NCBI RefSeq assembly: GCF_022581195.2
Contig: NC_061468.1
Location: 10,682,001 to 10,746,000 of the forward strand
Reading direction: 5' to 3'
DNA from: Helicoverpa zea
Lineage: Eukaryota; Arthropoda; Insecta; Lepidoptera; Noctuidae
DNA length: 64,000 nucleotides
This document shows positions 1-10,800 of this stretch, one piece after another (within the stretch, counting starts at the first letter, position 1; every line of letters begins with the position of its first letter). A program made the translations under genes and the position numbers. The notes under the pieces are model-generated. The model ran no database searches, was not told where the DNA came from, and saw nothing but the letters and a program-made list of their open reading frames with translations.

Positions 1-47
1 TAAATAGTGAAAACGGTTAATAAAAAGCTACGGTTAACCAAATATAA

Positions 48-53
48 TTTATT
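48..53 (-). terminator. poly(A) signal of NDUFA11
   Basis: AATAAA on the minus strand, about 100 nt beyond the NDUFA11 stop codon at 152-154. Its position is suitable for the 3' end of this transcript. Confidence 0.5.
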
Positions 54-74
54 AAAATTAAAATAGTAAGTATC

Positions 75-160
75 AATAACTAACAGGTCAATCGCCACTG
101 GTGGCTTAAGTCTAACTAGCAGGTCAAACTCGGCTGGCAGCTTAAGTCTAACTAGCAGAC
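75..160 (-). repeat. short tandem repeat spanning the NDUFA11 stop codon and 3'UTR
   Basis: A motif reading GCTAGTTAGACTTAAGC on the minus strand occurs twice at roughly 38-bp spacing, and a weaker third copy follows. The first copy supplies the TAG stop of NDUFA11; the others lie in the 3'UTR. Confidence 0.5.
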
Positions 161-2480
161 CTTCTTCTTCTTCTTCTTTTTTTTCTTCTTCTTCGCGCCT
201 TGGGCCTCGGCTGCCTCTTCTTCTTCATCATAATCATCGTCATCGTCGTCGTCGAAGTCATCATCGCAAGTGTGCCGCATATCTGCCAAACAAGACGTAC
301 AAAGGTTTATTTAAGTTTAGTTATTTATTGGTTCACCAACAACGTTAACAATCTTCCGAGTGAAAAACGATATAAAAAGAATTGGCATACATTATCACGT
401 TTACTCTCGGTAGATACAAGACTTATTTGGACCTAAGAATAAGGAGCGACGCAGATTACACTTTTTGTGTGATCGAGTTTGTGGCATACAAAATGTCCGT
501 AATGGGAGACCAAAAGTACGTCACGGACTATTGACTATATGAGCTGTGTCATATGACGCACAACATCCATCGATCGTTGAGAGTCCCTTAAACCGAACAA
601 TATTCAAAAAAACAAAAGATACTCACCATCGCGAGGATCACGAACGAGTGAAAAGTCTCTCTTGGCTCCAGTGATGGTGTTCATGCCGCGGGGATAATCG
701 GGGAATATTGCCACTCCTCTGTCGACTGATTCCTTCTTGATTACTCCGGCGATGCCTAGGAAGATGCCTCCAGCCACAATACCGTGCTTGGAGCGAGTGT
801 ACAGGGCTACCAGTGGGCCACAAGCGAGGCCACCTGGAAACAATTGAATATCAATTATTATGAATTCCTGAAGTACACTACTGTATAACATACAAAAATA
901 ATCTCTTCATTCATGAAGGTGATGATTCACTAGCAATATTTATCAGCGAATCCCAGGGACTGTGAAACTGTATGTCACACTGAATTTGGAAGAACTAGTA
1001 TTTTGCAATATGTCAGCCTTGTCTCGTTAAATAAATCGTGTCTTGTCAAAAATCTTTTTAAATAGAAGACAGGTAGTCTCTTTATTTCTATTTTTTTATT
1101 TAAATTGATTATTGTATCTTACCAAGGAAATAGTTCAGGGGATCGTCAGCTTCTCTTGCATGCTGCACGGCGTTAGCGACCACAGCGAATGTTGCTCCCA
1201 TCAGGCCTATAGGAACCACGTGGCGGGCATACCTGTATTGAGAATAATATTTTTCATTATCTATTTTTACCCGATTACTATATTTCAACATCCTGCATAT
1301 CTTTGCTAGCTACTTCCCGCAGTTTTATCCGCGTCCCGTGGAAACTAGTTACCGTACCCAGATAAAATACAGCCTTGATACAGGCTAACGAGGACAAGCT
1401 TTCCAAAAGTGAAAGACTTTTTAAAATCGGTGCAGTAATCTCAGACATCCTATTTCCACCCACAAACAAAAAAACACCTCTTTAGTATGTAAATGTAAGT
1501 CGCAATACATTAACACAAAGAGCTTCAAAACAAACAGGATGGGGTTTTAGTCAGTCGACATATAGCATTAACAAAAAGCTTACCTCGAGAGGATGGGCAT
1601 CAGCCCCACGACATGTGAGTACATGAGGACATCGTACGTGCCCGCGATGAGGCCTGCCACGATGCCGTAGCGGCTGGCGACCATGACCTAGGCAAATAAG
1701 AACTATATAAGTTTGGCGATCTGTAGCAATAATTCCCCTTATGTACTACTACTTTTTAAAGGGTTTACAGAACGGTGTACGTCAGGTCAGGCACGGGTAG
1801 TCAGAAGCCAGTAAGTCTGACACCAGTCTAACCAAGGGGTATCGGGTTGCTCGGGTAACTGGGTTGAGGAGGTCAGATAGGCAGTCGCTTCTTGTAAAGC
1901 ACTGGTACTCAGCTGAATCCGGTTAGACTGGAAGCCGACCACAACATGATTGGGAAAAAGGCTTGGAGGATGATGAGATGACAGAACGGTGTACGTCAAT
2001 ATAATTCATGAGGCCGTGTCTGACAAAAGTTACATGTGTCTTAAGTTCCTTTAAAAGTGTTAATTAGATGAGCAAGAATATTTGACCATATTTTATGTCA
2101 ATGTTATTACAAGGTTTGTTCCAAAATCCATACACATCTACCCATTGTCCCTTCATGATGTTATTTTGATGATGATATGAATGTTCTCAATAGAGCCTGC
2201 CCAGCTTGTTAGTGACACTCCTATAGTCCACGCCGGGAACGGCACGTAGGCAGCTGGGGTCATTACAGGGGCGCGGGGGGCGATGACAGCTGACAAGACT
2301 GTCCCCGGGAACCTTGGGAGGGTCACTAACGAGCTGGCCAAACTGGCCAGTAATTTATGTTCTACAAAAGTGCTAAAGTGTGGTATATACCTTCGTATCG
2401 ACATTGCAGCCGTCAGGTGTATCGTAATATCTAGCATAATTGCGAGGATCACATTTTGGCGGTTCTTCAACTTTTTCCAT
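152..2480 (-). CDS. NDUFA11: NDUFA11 (B14.7) subunit of mitochondrial complex I, 5 exons, complete
   Basis: Coding exons on the minus strand are 2391-2480, 1584-1687, 1123-1232, 627-833 and 152-282; all introns are GT-AG and phases agree, giving 642 nt and 213 aa. The start MEKVEEPPKCDPRNYARYYD is the first Met of an exon with a clean donor. Residues 37-53 (GIVAGLIAGTYDVLMY), 72-86 and the GIVAGGIFLGIAGVIKKES stretch are the glycine-rich membrane segments of the Tim17/22/23-like NDUFA11 family, an accessory membrane-arm subunit of NADH:ubiquinone oxidoreductase in the inner mitochondrial membrane. The family assignment is by remembered motif similarity. From about residue 171 the protein carries an acidic run followed by 11 lysines and a final VC, which looks like an extension beyond the family core. 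The gene is divergent from the TYSND1-like gene. Confidence 0.88.
1305..1455 (+). repeat. diverged copy of the interspersed repeat with TAATATTAGTATAGAT tail
   Basis: Contains the hallmark phrases of the family seen intact at 18211, 49081 and 58238 (ATCCGCGTCCCGTGGAAACTA, 'ataaaa..agcc', 'aaaatcggtgcagta'), but heavily diverged. It sits in an NDUFA11 intron. Confidence 0.5.
1784..1980 (+). repeat. 5'-truncated copy of tRNA-derived SINE (family A)
   Basis: Matches the 3' two-thirds of the full SINE at 33646-34030, including GGGTAGTCAGAAGCCAGTAA, the 'ggttagactggaagccgacc' region and the terminal 'aaaaggctyggaggatgatg'. It lies in the NDUFA11 first intron. Confidence 0.75.
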
Positions 2481-2721
2481 TTTGCGCCTGACAGAATGTC
2501 GAAAACGACAAAATTGACATTTCGAGTTTTCATTATTTATATTGACAATTTAAACGACCACTTTGATAAAAAAAAGTTTTTATATTCCTAATTAAAACTG
2601 CATTAAGAATCTTGTTTTGTTTGTTTTCGAATAAAAATGATTTTCTGAGTTCTTTTACAGCGACTTCTATTGCTAATAGTCGACGCATTCAAGAAATATC
2701 TTTGTTAAATTAATATTTCAG
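2481..2721. promoter_or_regulatory. divergent intergenic interval between NDUFA11 and the TYSND1-like gene
   Basis: Only about 240 bp separate the NDUFA11 start codon from the first recognised TYSND1-like exon, so a shared bidirectional promoter is plausible. No TATA box or other named element is convincing. No coding exon for the missing TYSND1 N-terminus is visible here. Confidence 0.35.
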
Positions 2722-5700
2722 GTGTAGAAAGCTTAAGGCCGCTGTCTTCTCTTCTAGACGTGGTGCGTCCACCTACGGGAAGGGGATCCACTGTAGAAGT
2801 CCACTCTACACCTTTTGGATGTGAGGTAAGGGTCCTTTCGAAAGGTTATGATAATATGTGTCCTCAGATCCCGGTCGCGTAGCCGTGGCTTGTGAATACT
2901 TATGATCAATCAAAGTTTGAGCTGTGCTTGCTGTCATCCATGTCTTGACAATAATGTTAGATACCTTATTTTAACTCATTGGATAAGTGTTATCCTACAA
3001 TTGGGTTGCATAAATCAAAAGGGAGAAACCTATAATTCAGCTGTGCTGTCTTTTCAGGTATTCTTAAATGCAGTAACTCAAGGTTCGGTCTGCGGTGTGG
3101 TAGGCAATAAGCCTTCCCTCCTGTTGACTGACGCGGCCACTGCGCTAGGGTCTGAGGGTGGACCGGTCTTCACTGAGGGACCTACGTAAGTACCTATGGA
3201 GACTTTTTAAATATATGCAGGTCTGGTTCATTTATATTGCTTTCCGTACGATACGATTCTACATTTTTATACTCTTTGTGAAATTCGGTCTCACGTGTAT
3301 TGTATCTAACTATTAAAGGTTTTATTTTTCGAAGTTTCCTACGGTAAAGTGAATATCTATGTGTTGGTTTTATCTACCTTTAATTTCCCACAGTCCGTCT
3401 ACATCTCTTTTTATTAAACCATTTATTTGCTACACAAACTAACGTAACGTAAACAGGACAACAAACAAAATGAGAAAGTGATGTGTAGTAGAAGACTCAT
3501 ATTATTCAGATTTTCCCATAGCGGGCTTGCTGAAAGAGATATTCTGCAGGAGAAGAAAACGAACGGTGCTTACTTGATTGTACTATTCTCTTTTTTGTCT
3601 CTTGATCGTGTCTTTGATCTAAGAGGACTATTAAATAATCCTCTTAGATCCAATTTCAAACCAGCATCAGACACTAGCTGTCTGGCATAATGCTGAACTG
3701 GATCTATTTGGCGCAACCTATTGTTATTTATGTACTTTTTATTCCTTGTATATGTTATGTCTAGTATAGTGCCCTTAAACAATTTTCCTTTCTTTCAAAT
3801 AAATGGAGATTATCTTGGGTTCCCCAGTAAGCAGTTGATAGGCATAGTGGTATGCAGCGTGTCGTGGTGCCGCGGCGAGTGGGTGGGGCTGACGCTGGTG
3901 GCGCCGCTGACGGCCGTGCTCGCCGCTAAGCTTCGCGTGCACGTCGGAGCACCTGAAGCACCTTTACAGCCGGCTCATCCTTTGCAGCCTATATTAAGTA
4001 TGCCTAATATAACCCTATATTGAGCTCCTATCCAAAACTTTAACTGAGAACAGAACAACACGCCTATTAGACCTTTTAGTGGGCATTCGATTTTTAAGTT
4101 TTACCATTAAGGCCCCTGGGATCATTATGTCGCATCGTAAGCTGGCGGAGCGTATAAGTTCACGTTAACTTTGGATTTAAATAATGAGCTTGAATCTTCA
4201 ATATATCATTTTTCAGACATTTTCAAGGGTAGGTATGCATTGATAATGAGGAGTTTCTGCCTACAGCGTCGCTGGACTCGTGCTGCGTGCTGGTGCGGTG
4301 CGGGGCGGCGTGGGGCGCCGGCGTGTACCTCGGCGCCGGCTACCTCGTCACCTGCTCGCATGTCGTCACCTATGTGAGTACTGTACTCTGTGCTGCCTCC
4401 CCCGGCAGCGTCGCTGGACTCGTGGGGCGCCGGCGTGTACCTCGGCGCCGGCTACCTCGTCACCTGCTCGCATGTCGTCACCTATGTGAGTACTGTACTT
4501 CTTATACGTTTAACGTGCCCTCCGACACAAGTCATTGGTGTCCAAGTTATACTTGGTAAGTACATGCAAACTTAGAAAAGTTGCATTGGTACCTGAATCT
4601 AACCCAATTTCATACTTGAGAGGTTGGTTCTTTACCTTCTAGGCCATCACGACGGTAAATCAGTATCATCTATGTAATCTATCTATTCTATCTATTGAGA
4701 ACAGCATGAATCCGTGCAGTAGTTTCCAAGTTTATGTAATGTACATAGTGTTATTTTCATTAATATAAAACTTCACTTATTTTATCTTATGTGCCTTTTC
4801 CCAGTACCAATCAAACAAGCTGTCAGTATACTGCAAGGGAGTGAGTGCTACTGCCATAGTCCGGTACAAGACTCCAGACAAGAAGGCGTATGATCTAGCT
4901 CTGCTGTTCACTAACCCGGACTGGCTCGGTCACTTGAAGCCCGCTGTGCTGTCCAATGTGCCCGCTGAGAGAGGTAATTCTACCTATATTTTTGGCAACA
5001 ATGATCTCTAAAAATATAGTTTTTTATCTGTTGATAATGAATGAAATATAATGAAATTGCTAGAATTTCTTGAACTTATCTATAGGTGCTTCTATATATA
5101 TATATATATAATAAAGAGGAAAACTTGTGAATTGTACCCTAAAGGCTGCGAAACTACTGAACCAATTTGAGAAATACTTCTAGCATCGGAAAGCTACACT
5201 CTTTCAGCATTGACATTTTACTAGATACAATATTTTTCACCCCATTTACAAGCGTTCCCCTTCTACCAAAATTTACTGGTACAGTACATCACAGTAAAAT
5301 GCTGATTTAAATGAATATTTCCAGGTGAATCAGTTCTGGCAGCTGGCTTTCCTTACTTCAACGAGTTTGACCTCACAAATCTGGTGCCTACTATAACGTC
5401 GGGTCACGTGAACTCAGTGTCGCCCTCTATGATACAGACTTCTTGCTGTGTGCAGTCCGGATTCAGCGGAGGACCTATTGTTAGGATTAACAGGTACAGT
5501 TATTGATAAAATTATATACTTGCAAAAATCAGCCGATCTAATGACTATTTATCGGGTGTTTGAGTTTAGGACTGGTGTCACACATACATGTGTCCAAAAA
5601 CGATCGTAAAATCATATAAGTGTGTGTCATTTTTCTTTTTTTTAACTCGCTTTTATTTCCTTTAGTACATAGGTATCTTAACCTTTTTCACTACCTTTCA

Positions 5701-6571
5701 ATTTTGTCTTCAAATCGGACCTGCAGATCTTAAGTTTAAATTCAAACAAGCATCAAAAACACTATTCAGCTGCATAATTGTTAGCTATTTACGTGGGAGT
5801 GTCAGTATTTTACTGACAAAATTCACCATGTTCCTTCTTGAGTCTTTATGTACCAGGGCCGTGGTAACTCTTTCGAACAATCCCGCAGCCCCAGCAGGCC
5901 TTCACCCCACTGGGAGCTATACTAACTTAAAAATAACATTAACGTCATGTTCCAGGTCAAAGAATCGAGCAGAAGTGATAGGCATAATAGCTATGAACGT
6001 GACGATAGAAGGCGGTGGTGGCCCGAGCTTCCCCTACGTCAACCTGGCGGTACCTGTGACAGTGTTCAGCGATGCCTTCGAACACTATATGCGTGATAAA
6101 GGTAATAAAATTAAGAAACAACTGGAACCGCCTTGACCACAAATCTCAAAACTTCTTTTCAAACTTCAACATAGTATTTACCTATCTACTGTTTACCTAC
6201 TTACTACTTACTCATAACAGTTGACCTTTGTAGGTACAGACAGCAAATCAAACCCCCAATCTATCAAACTTCAATAGATTTTCAACCTTATCACAATAGT
6301 GGAAGGTTATTGTTCGATTGGTAAAATTTGACTGCCGGTGACTGTACCTACAAGGGTAGCCTTTAATTTTAAATTCTTTATTAATATTCAATTAATTTCC
6401 ATTGTTTGCGAGTAAGTAAACGGTAGGTATGTATGTAGGTATAAGGTAGCTATGAATATTTACAGTACATTTTTATTTTTTTCAGATGATTCAAAACTAG
6501 CGTCGATAGAGAACAACAAGGATACGATACAATTACAATGGAGGCTGATGCCTTATAGATCAAAAATTTAA
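2722..6571 (+). CDS. TYSND1: TYSND1-like peroxisomal leader peptide-processing protease (N-terminus not found)
   Basis: Exons are 2722-2825, 3058-3185, 3828-3997, 4267-4373, 4805-4973, 5325-5493, 5956-6101 and 6486-6571; phases agree throughout and the visible part is 358 complete codons plus stop. It is a trypsin-like serine protease. The triad can be read as TCSHVV (His, exon at 4267), YDLALLF (Asp, exon at 4805) and GFSGGPIV (Ser, exon at 5325). The upstream half has LLTDAATALGSEGGPVF and GEWVGLTLVAPL, both characteristic of TYSND1, which trims PTS2 leaders and processes PTS1 enzymes inside peroxisomes. The protein ends in SKI, a PTS1-type tripeptide. The first visible exon starts with a splice acceptor in phase 1 and has no Met, so about 200 N-terminal residues expected from vertebrate TYSND1 are missing here. 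A duplicate of the His exon lies at 4409-4485. Confidence 0.85.
3616..3650. repeat. short inverted repeat (12-bp arms)
   Basis: GATCTAAGAGGA pairs with TCCTCTTAGATC across an 11-nt loop, inside the second visible TYSND1 intron. Confidence 0.6.
4409..4485 (+). CDS. duplicated, internally deleted copy of the TYSND1 catalytic-His exon
   Basis: This 77-nt segment repeats the 107-nt exon at 4267-4373 minus 30 nt (10 codons, CCVLVRCGAA). It has its own acceptor (CCCCCGGCAG) and the same GTGAGTACTGTACT donor. Length modulo 3 and phase equal those of the original, so it could replace it. Including both would shift the frame, and the 35-nt gap between them is too short for an ordinary intron. It may be a mutually exclusive exon or a pseudo-exon. 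Confidence 0.5.
4505..4656 (-). repeat. SINE family A fragment, minus strand
   Basis: Reverse complement of the head and middle of the SINE: 'acgtgcc.tccgac', 'cttagaaaagttgcattggtac' and 'cttgagaggttggttcttta' are all present. It sits directly downstream of the duplicated TYSND1 exon. Confidence 0.7.
5095..5111. repeat. (TA)n microsatellite
   Basis: Short run of alternating TA in the TYSND1 intron between exons at 4805 and 5325. Confidence 0.7.
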
Positions 6572-7855
6572 TTTATTTTTAAAGTTATAAGTTTATAACA
6601 TAGAGCAAAATGTGACATAATTTGTAAGGCCGCGTGATTCCAATCTATACAAGGGCACAACGCTCAGGTGTTCATATATAGATTGTAAATATGCGGGGAT
6701 ACCTACACTACACCCCAATACCAATAATGGATGGACCAATATTATTTAAGTTGATGATCATGATGGGAAAAGTTATTAAAACTCATACAGTTCCTAGATA
6801 TGTGATGATGTGTTGTGATGTCGAGACAGGAACTTTATTAGCACAATAATATTTTTGACAGTTTTGTATGCTTAAAGGCAAATTTCCGTGCATCGGAGAG
6901 CACGTAAATGTCGGTCCTGCGCCTGATCTCTTTCCGGTCGTGTCGGATTGCCGTCCCATCGGGCTATGAGAGTGAAGGAATAAGGAGTGCACCTGTGTCT
7001 GCGCAAATGCTTGTGCACTATAATATGTCCTGCGCAGTTGGCTAATCTCCTTACATGAGAACAGCCGCCGTAGCCGATAATCGGCTAGGAGGACATCATC
7101 ATGCTTAAAGGCCTATTCAAACCAGAGCGATATTCGCTGCCGCTGTGGGTAGAAGTACATAACGCACGGGAGCAGCGGCATGCATCCCGAACATGAACAG
7201 TAACATTATCGCATACCCACAGGGTTTTCTCTGCCGCAGACGGTAGCGAATACAGCTTAGGTCTGAAGGCCAGCTGAGGCCTTAAGTTTAACTGACACAT
7301 AAATATACTTACTTATTATGTGGAAGTGATGAAACTGGTCATTATATATGTATAGTATACTGTATATACATTATCTAAATATGGGGAGGGTCGGAATAAA
7401 TAACAAGTTTGAAATATTTTTATTTTACTAAAAATATCGAGACTGATAATTGTTTTTTGTATTTAGGTACCTATCTACACATTGATGTTAATTACAGAAA
7501 TATACTTATTTATGCATTGTTGTTAAATGTTAAAGTTGAAGAGTGTTAAATGTGTTATGTAGGTACCTGTTGATTATTTAAGTTATTAAAAACCATTATT
7601 TTTGTAAAATGTTTTTCATTTACCAGTGATCGTTACAGTAACAGTTGATACAAAATATGCACTTCAGATCGCTTGCCTTCTAGCTTATTAAATGAGGTTG
7701 GTATCTGTTGACGACCTTTGTAGGGGAACTCAAGAAGATAAACTGAGCAAAAAAAAGGCAGCCATTAAAAAAATGCGTCGACTTTCATGACAATTGTCAA
7801 GTGTTGGTAGACAAAAGTCAGAAACACTTGTATTTGAATTTTTTATAAATAAATA
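6572..7855. other. intergenic interval, TYSND1-like to thioredoxin-domain gene
   Basis: Contains no credible gene. It holds a SINE family B copy (about 6868-7100) and unique AT-rich DNA. An AATAAA at 7395-7400 is the first one downstream of the TYSND1 stop, about 820 nt away. Confidence 0.6.
6868..7105 (+). repeat. SINE family B copy
   Basis: Shares 'gagagcacgtaaatgtcggtcctg', 'cggattgccgtcccatcgg' and 'tctgcgcaaatgcttgtgca' with copies at 28905, 36085 and 42035. The family has tRNA-like box B sequence in its complete copies (for example the minus copy at 27226-27372). Confidence 0.7.
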
Positions 7856-10800
7856 ATGGCGCGAAAACAAGCAGTTTCGATCCAAGAAACTGTGGAAACC
7901 AACGAAGATTTCGAGGCCTACCTCGCAGCTCATAAGGATCAGCTTATTTGTAAGTACGACTATTATAAAAAATTATTAAACTTTTCTTATGATGAAGAAT
8001 CAAGTGAACCCATGACTTTTCCCATGGGAAGTCAATCATATTGTTTTAATAAAGGAGCTGCTAGCGAACCCCAATTTCAACCATCCGAGACAGCATACCT
8101 ATGGCTTTCCATTAAATTTCCAAAATTTTCGGTCATTTTATGGACGATTTTTTCGCTATAGAAGTTCACACAACTTTTTAAAACTCCACCCCTAAGACGA
8201 CCCACTGACTTTTATTCCTGCCCTCCTAAATATAATCCGTTACATTTGAAATTCTTATTCTATTCTTATGTAGTCTTGTTGTTTTGCTCCTACAAACCAT
8301 ATAACAGGTATGGAGGTGTACTCTGACTTCTGCGGCCCCTGTCTGGCAACTGGTAACGCTGTCAGAAAGGGTAAGCTGGAGATTGGTCAAGACCGAATCG
8401 CCATGGTCAAGGTAAGAATTTATTTATTTCGATGTTTAACGAGCTTGGAGTAGGTAAGTTAGTGAAAGGCTTATGTAGGTACCACGACAATGATCTAAAG
8501 TTGTAGATATAAGTAACCATCTCTCCTGTGTGAATCAAACTTTTTTTGCACTAGGCATAGTAAAATGTAGTTTTGTCTTAAAGTAGGTATGCAATATACA
8601 ATAGACTCTTTGTTCTAGTGTTGCGCTGACAATATAGATGCACTGGCAAGATTCAAGCATCATAGTGAGCCGGCGTTTCTGTTCTTAGTGGTAAATATAT
8701 TCACCGTGTCTACGCAGGTATTTATAAATATTTTGTATATATTACATATTTTGTACATGAGACTGATATAAATTGCAAAGACAACATATTTACAAACTTT
8801 GTACGTGATAAATCCTGGGTCGGCCCCAGTATCGGTCAATGCGAGACTCCACGAGATATCGTTGTTTCCGTTCTCCAAGGTGATTCCAGCTGCTGACGAC
8901 GGATATTTGACATTTTGTTTACAAAGCCTAATAAAATGCATCTACTATTCGGATTAAATTTCAGAATTCATTCGTATTAGCAGTTGTTCTAATATTGAAA
9001 GTTCCCTTTCATTTTCATCAGAATGGCAAACTGACCCGTGCGATGTTCGGCCCGAACGGCATAGATCTGTGCCGTATCATAGAGGAGGAGTTGAAGATTA
9101 TGGACAGGGAAGCCGAGGGCATTATTATGGAGAGGCCTCGACTTGAAGTACATGAAATGCTGCCGGAGGAAGCGGTAAGCTTACTTTCATAAAAAACGGT
9201 AATTGAAATACGTGATAATTCTGTAGATATTGTCAAAGATGAATATTCAAGCTGTTTAACTCTTTGTGGGAAATAGATTAAGTAGCTCTTTTATCGGAAT
9301 AGATGCTCATGTCCTTTCTCAGGCACTTGCGTATCTATGTACCGAATTTCATTTAGATCGTATCAGAAGTTTTGGCGTGAAAACACACAGATAGCCTGAC
9401 CAGTTTTTTTAATAATATAGTAGGAAACCAAAATGATCCTTTCCACATTTGATTAAATCGATATTTCTTAGGCTAAAATGCAAGAAAACTTGAAGATCGA
9501 GGAAGAATACCGTGACGCAGCCGAGCGGCTCCGGGTGCTGACGCTAGCGGCTCGCAAGAAGAGAGTGAACGAGCGCCTCTCGCAGAACATTAAGAGACTG
9601 AACTTTATAATGTTCTGGCCACATTGCCACCAGGCGCACTACGATCTGTATGAGAAATGGGATATGATCAGTTAGTCTTCGAACAACATCATCATTTAAT
9701 TAAATTTTTTCCCAACTAAGTTGGGGTCAGCTTCCAGTATCTTCTTTATGTTACAGCCTTTTTATCGTCCCACTGCTGGGTACAGGCCTCCTCTCACACG
9801 GAGAAGGATTGAGCATTAATTCTATAATTCGTTTTTTTTTTTTATGGTGCACCTAATGTAGTATATCAATCTATCCAGATATAACGGTGGCAGCCAAAGA
9901 CACGTTCCAACTAGACGAGCGTGGAGCCCGCGAGGCGCTGTACATGAGCGACGTGGACCCCAACGAGGCGTGTGTTCACGCGCTACTCGCCGGCCCCGTG
10001 CTCGTCGTGCTGTTCAAGATGTTCGAGACTGATACTAGGGACTTTGTTAGTTAGTGAATTTTTGTGAGGATATTTTAGAAGCCAGAGGAAGTTAGAGGCT
10101 AGTTTGCAAGCTGATCCGAACGAAACGAACGAAAAATTTGTAGCCTTTATCAAAACTAGTTAGTCAACTTCCAGTGTTAACCCTATGCAGCTGTTTTACA
10201 TACCCGCATGACCCATACTCCTACACAACATTGGTTGCCAGACTTCCTGGTTTTTTCATACTGACCGTCAAAAATATTCAAATGACAACCGAGACCCAAC
10301 AATTTAACATGACTTCCGAAAGACGGAGGATCTGGTTGTAACAATATGGTTACCCTTCCACAGACCAACATGCCCAGCCATGAGCTCTTTAATTTCTACT
10401 GCAGTTGATTGAACCCTAATACTAAACTCCCCAAACAGAGTTAATGCGCTACACACTATACGAGGAGATCCCGATCCCCAAAGAGGACGTGAGCCCCGAG
10501 AAGCAAGTGCCTCCGGTGCCAGCGTACGAGAGATACGCCAGCATCAGCAAGACTGCGCGCGAAGTACGACGAGACCGCTACAATGCAAAGCTGCAGAAAT
10601 TGGTGAGAGAATACGTATCCTCAAATGTGTATTTAGCTGCACGGTTACCTTTAACCTAACTCATTGAAGTAATCGTTAAGTTACGTACAACCAACTTTTT
10701 TTTCGGGAGCGGGGGTAATATTCATGGACTTCCTTCGCCTGGGGAAAGGCGGAGGAGTGTGCCGGACCCTTACCGACTAAAACGCCCCTGTGTCCATGTG

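Noticed and set aside
200..436. 78-codon plus-strand ORF at the left edge
   Set aside because: Antisense shadow of the Asp/Glu- and Lys-rich NDUFA11 last exon.
2153..2533. 126-codon open frame on the minus strand overlapping NDUFA11 exon 1
   Set aside because: It is read in another frame of exon 1 and its intron; the NDUFA11 exon in the alternative frame has correct splice sites and family similarity.
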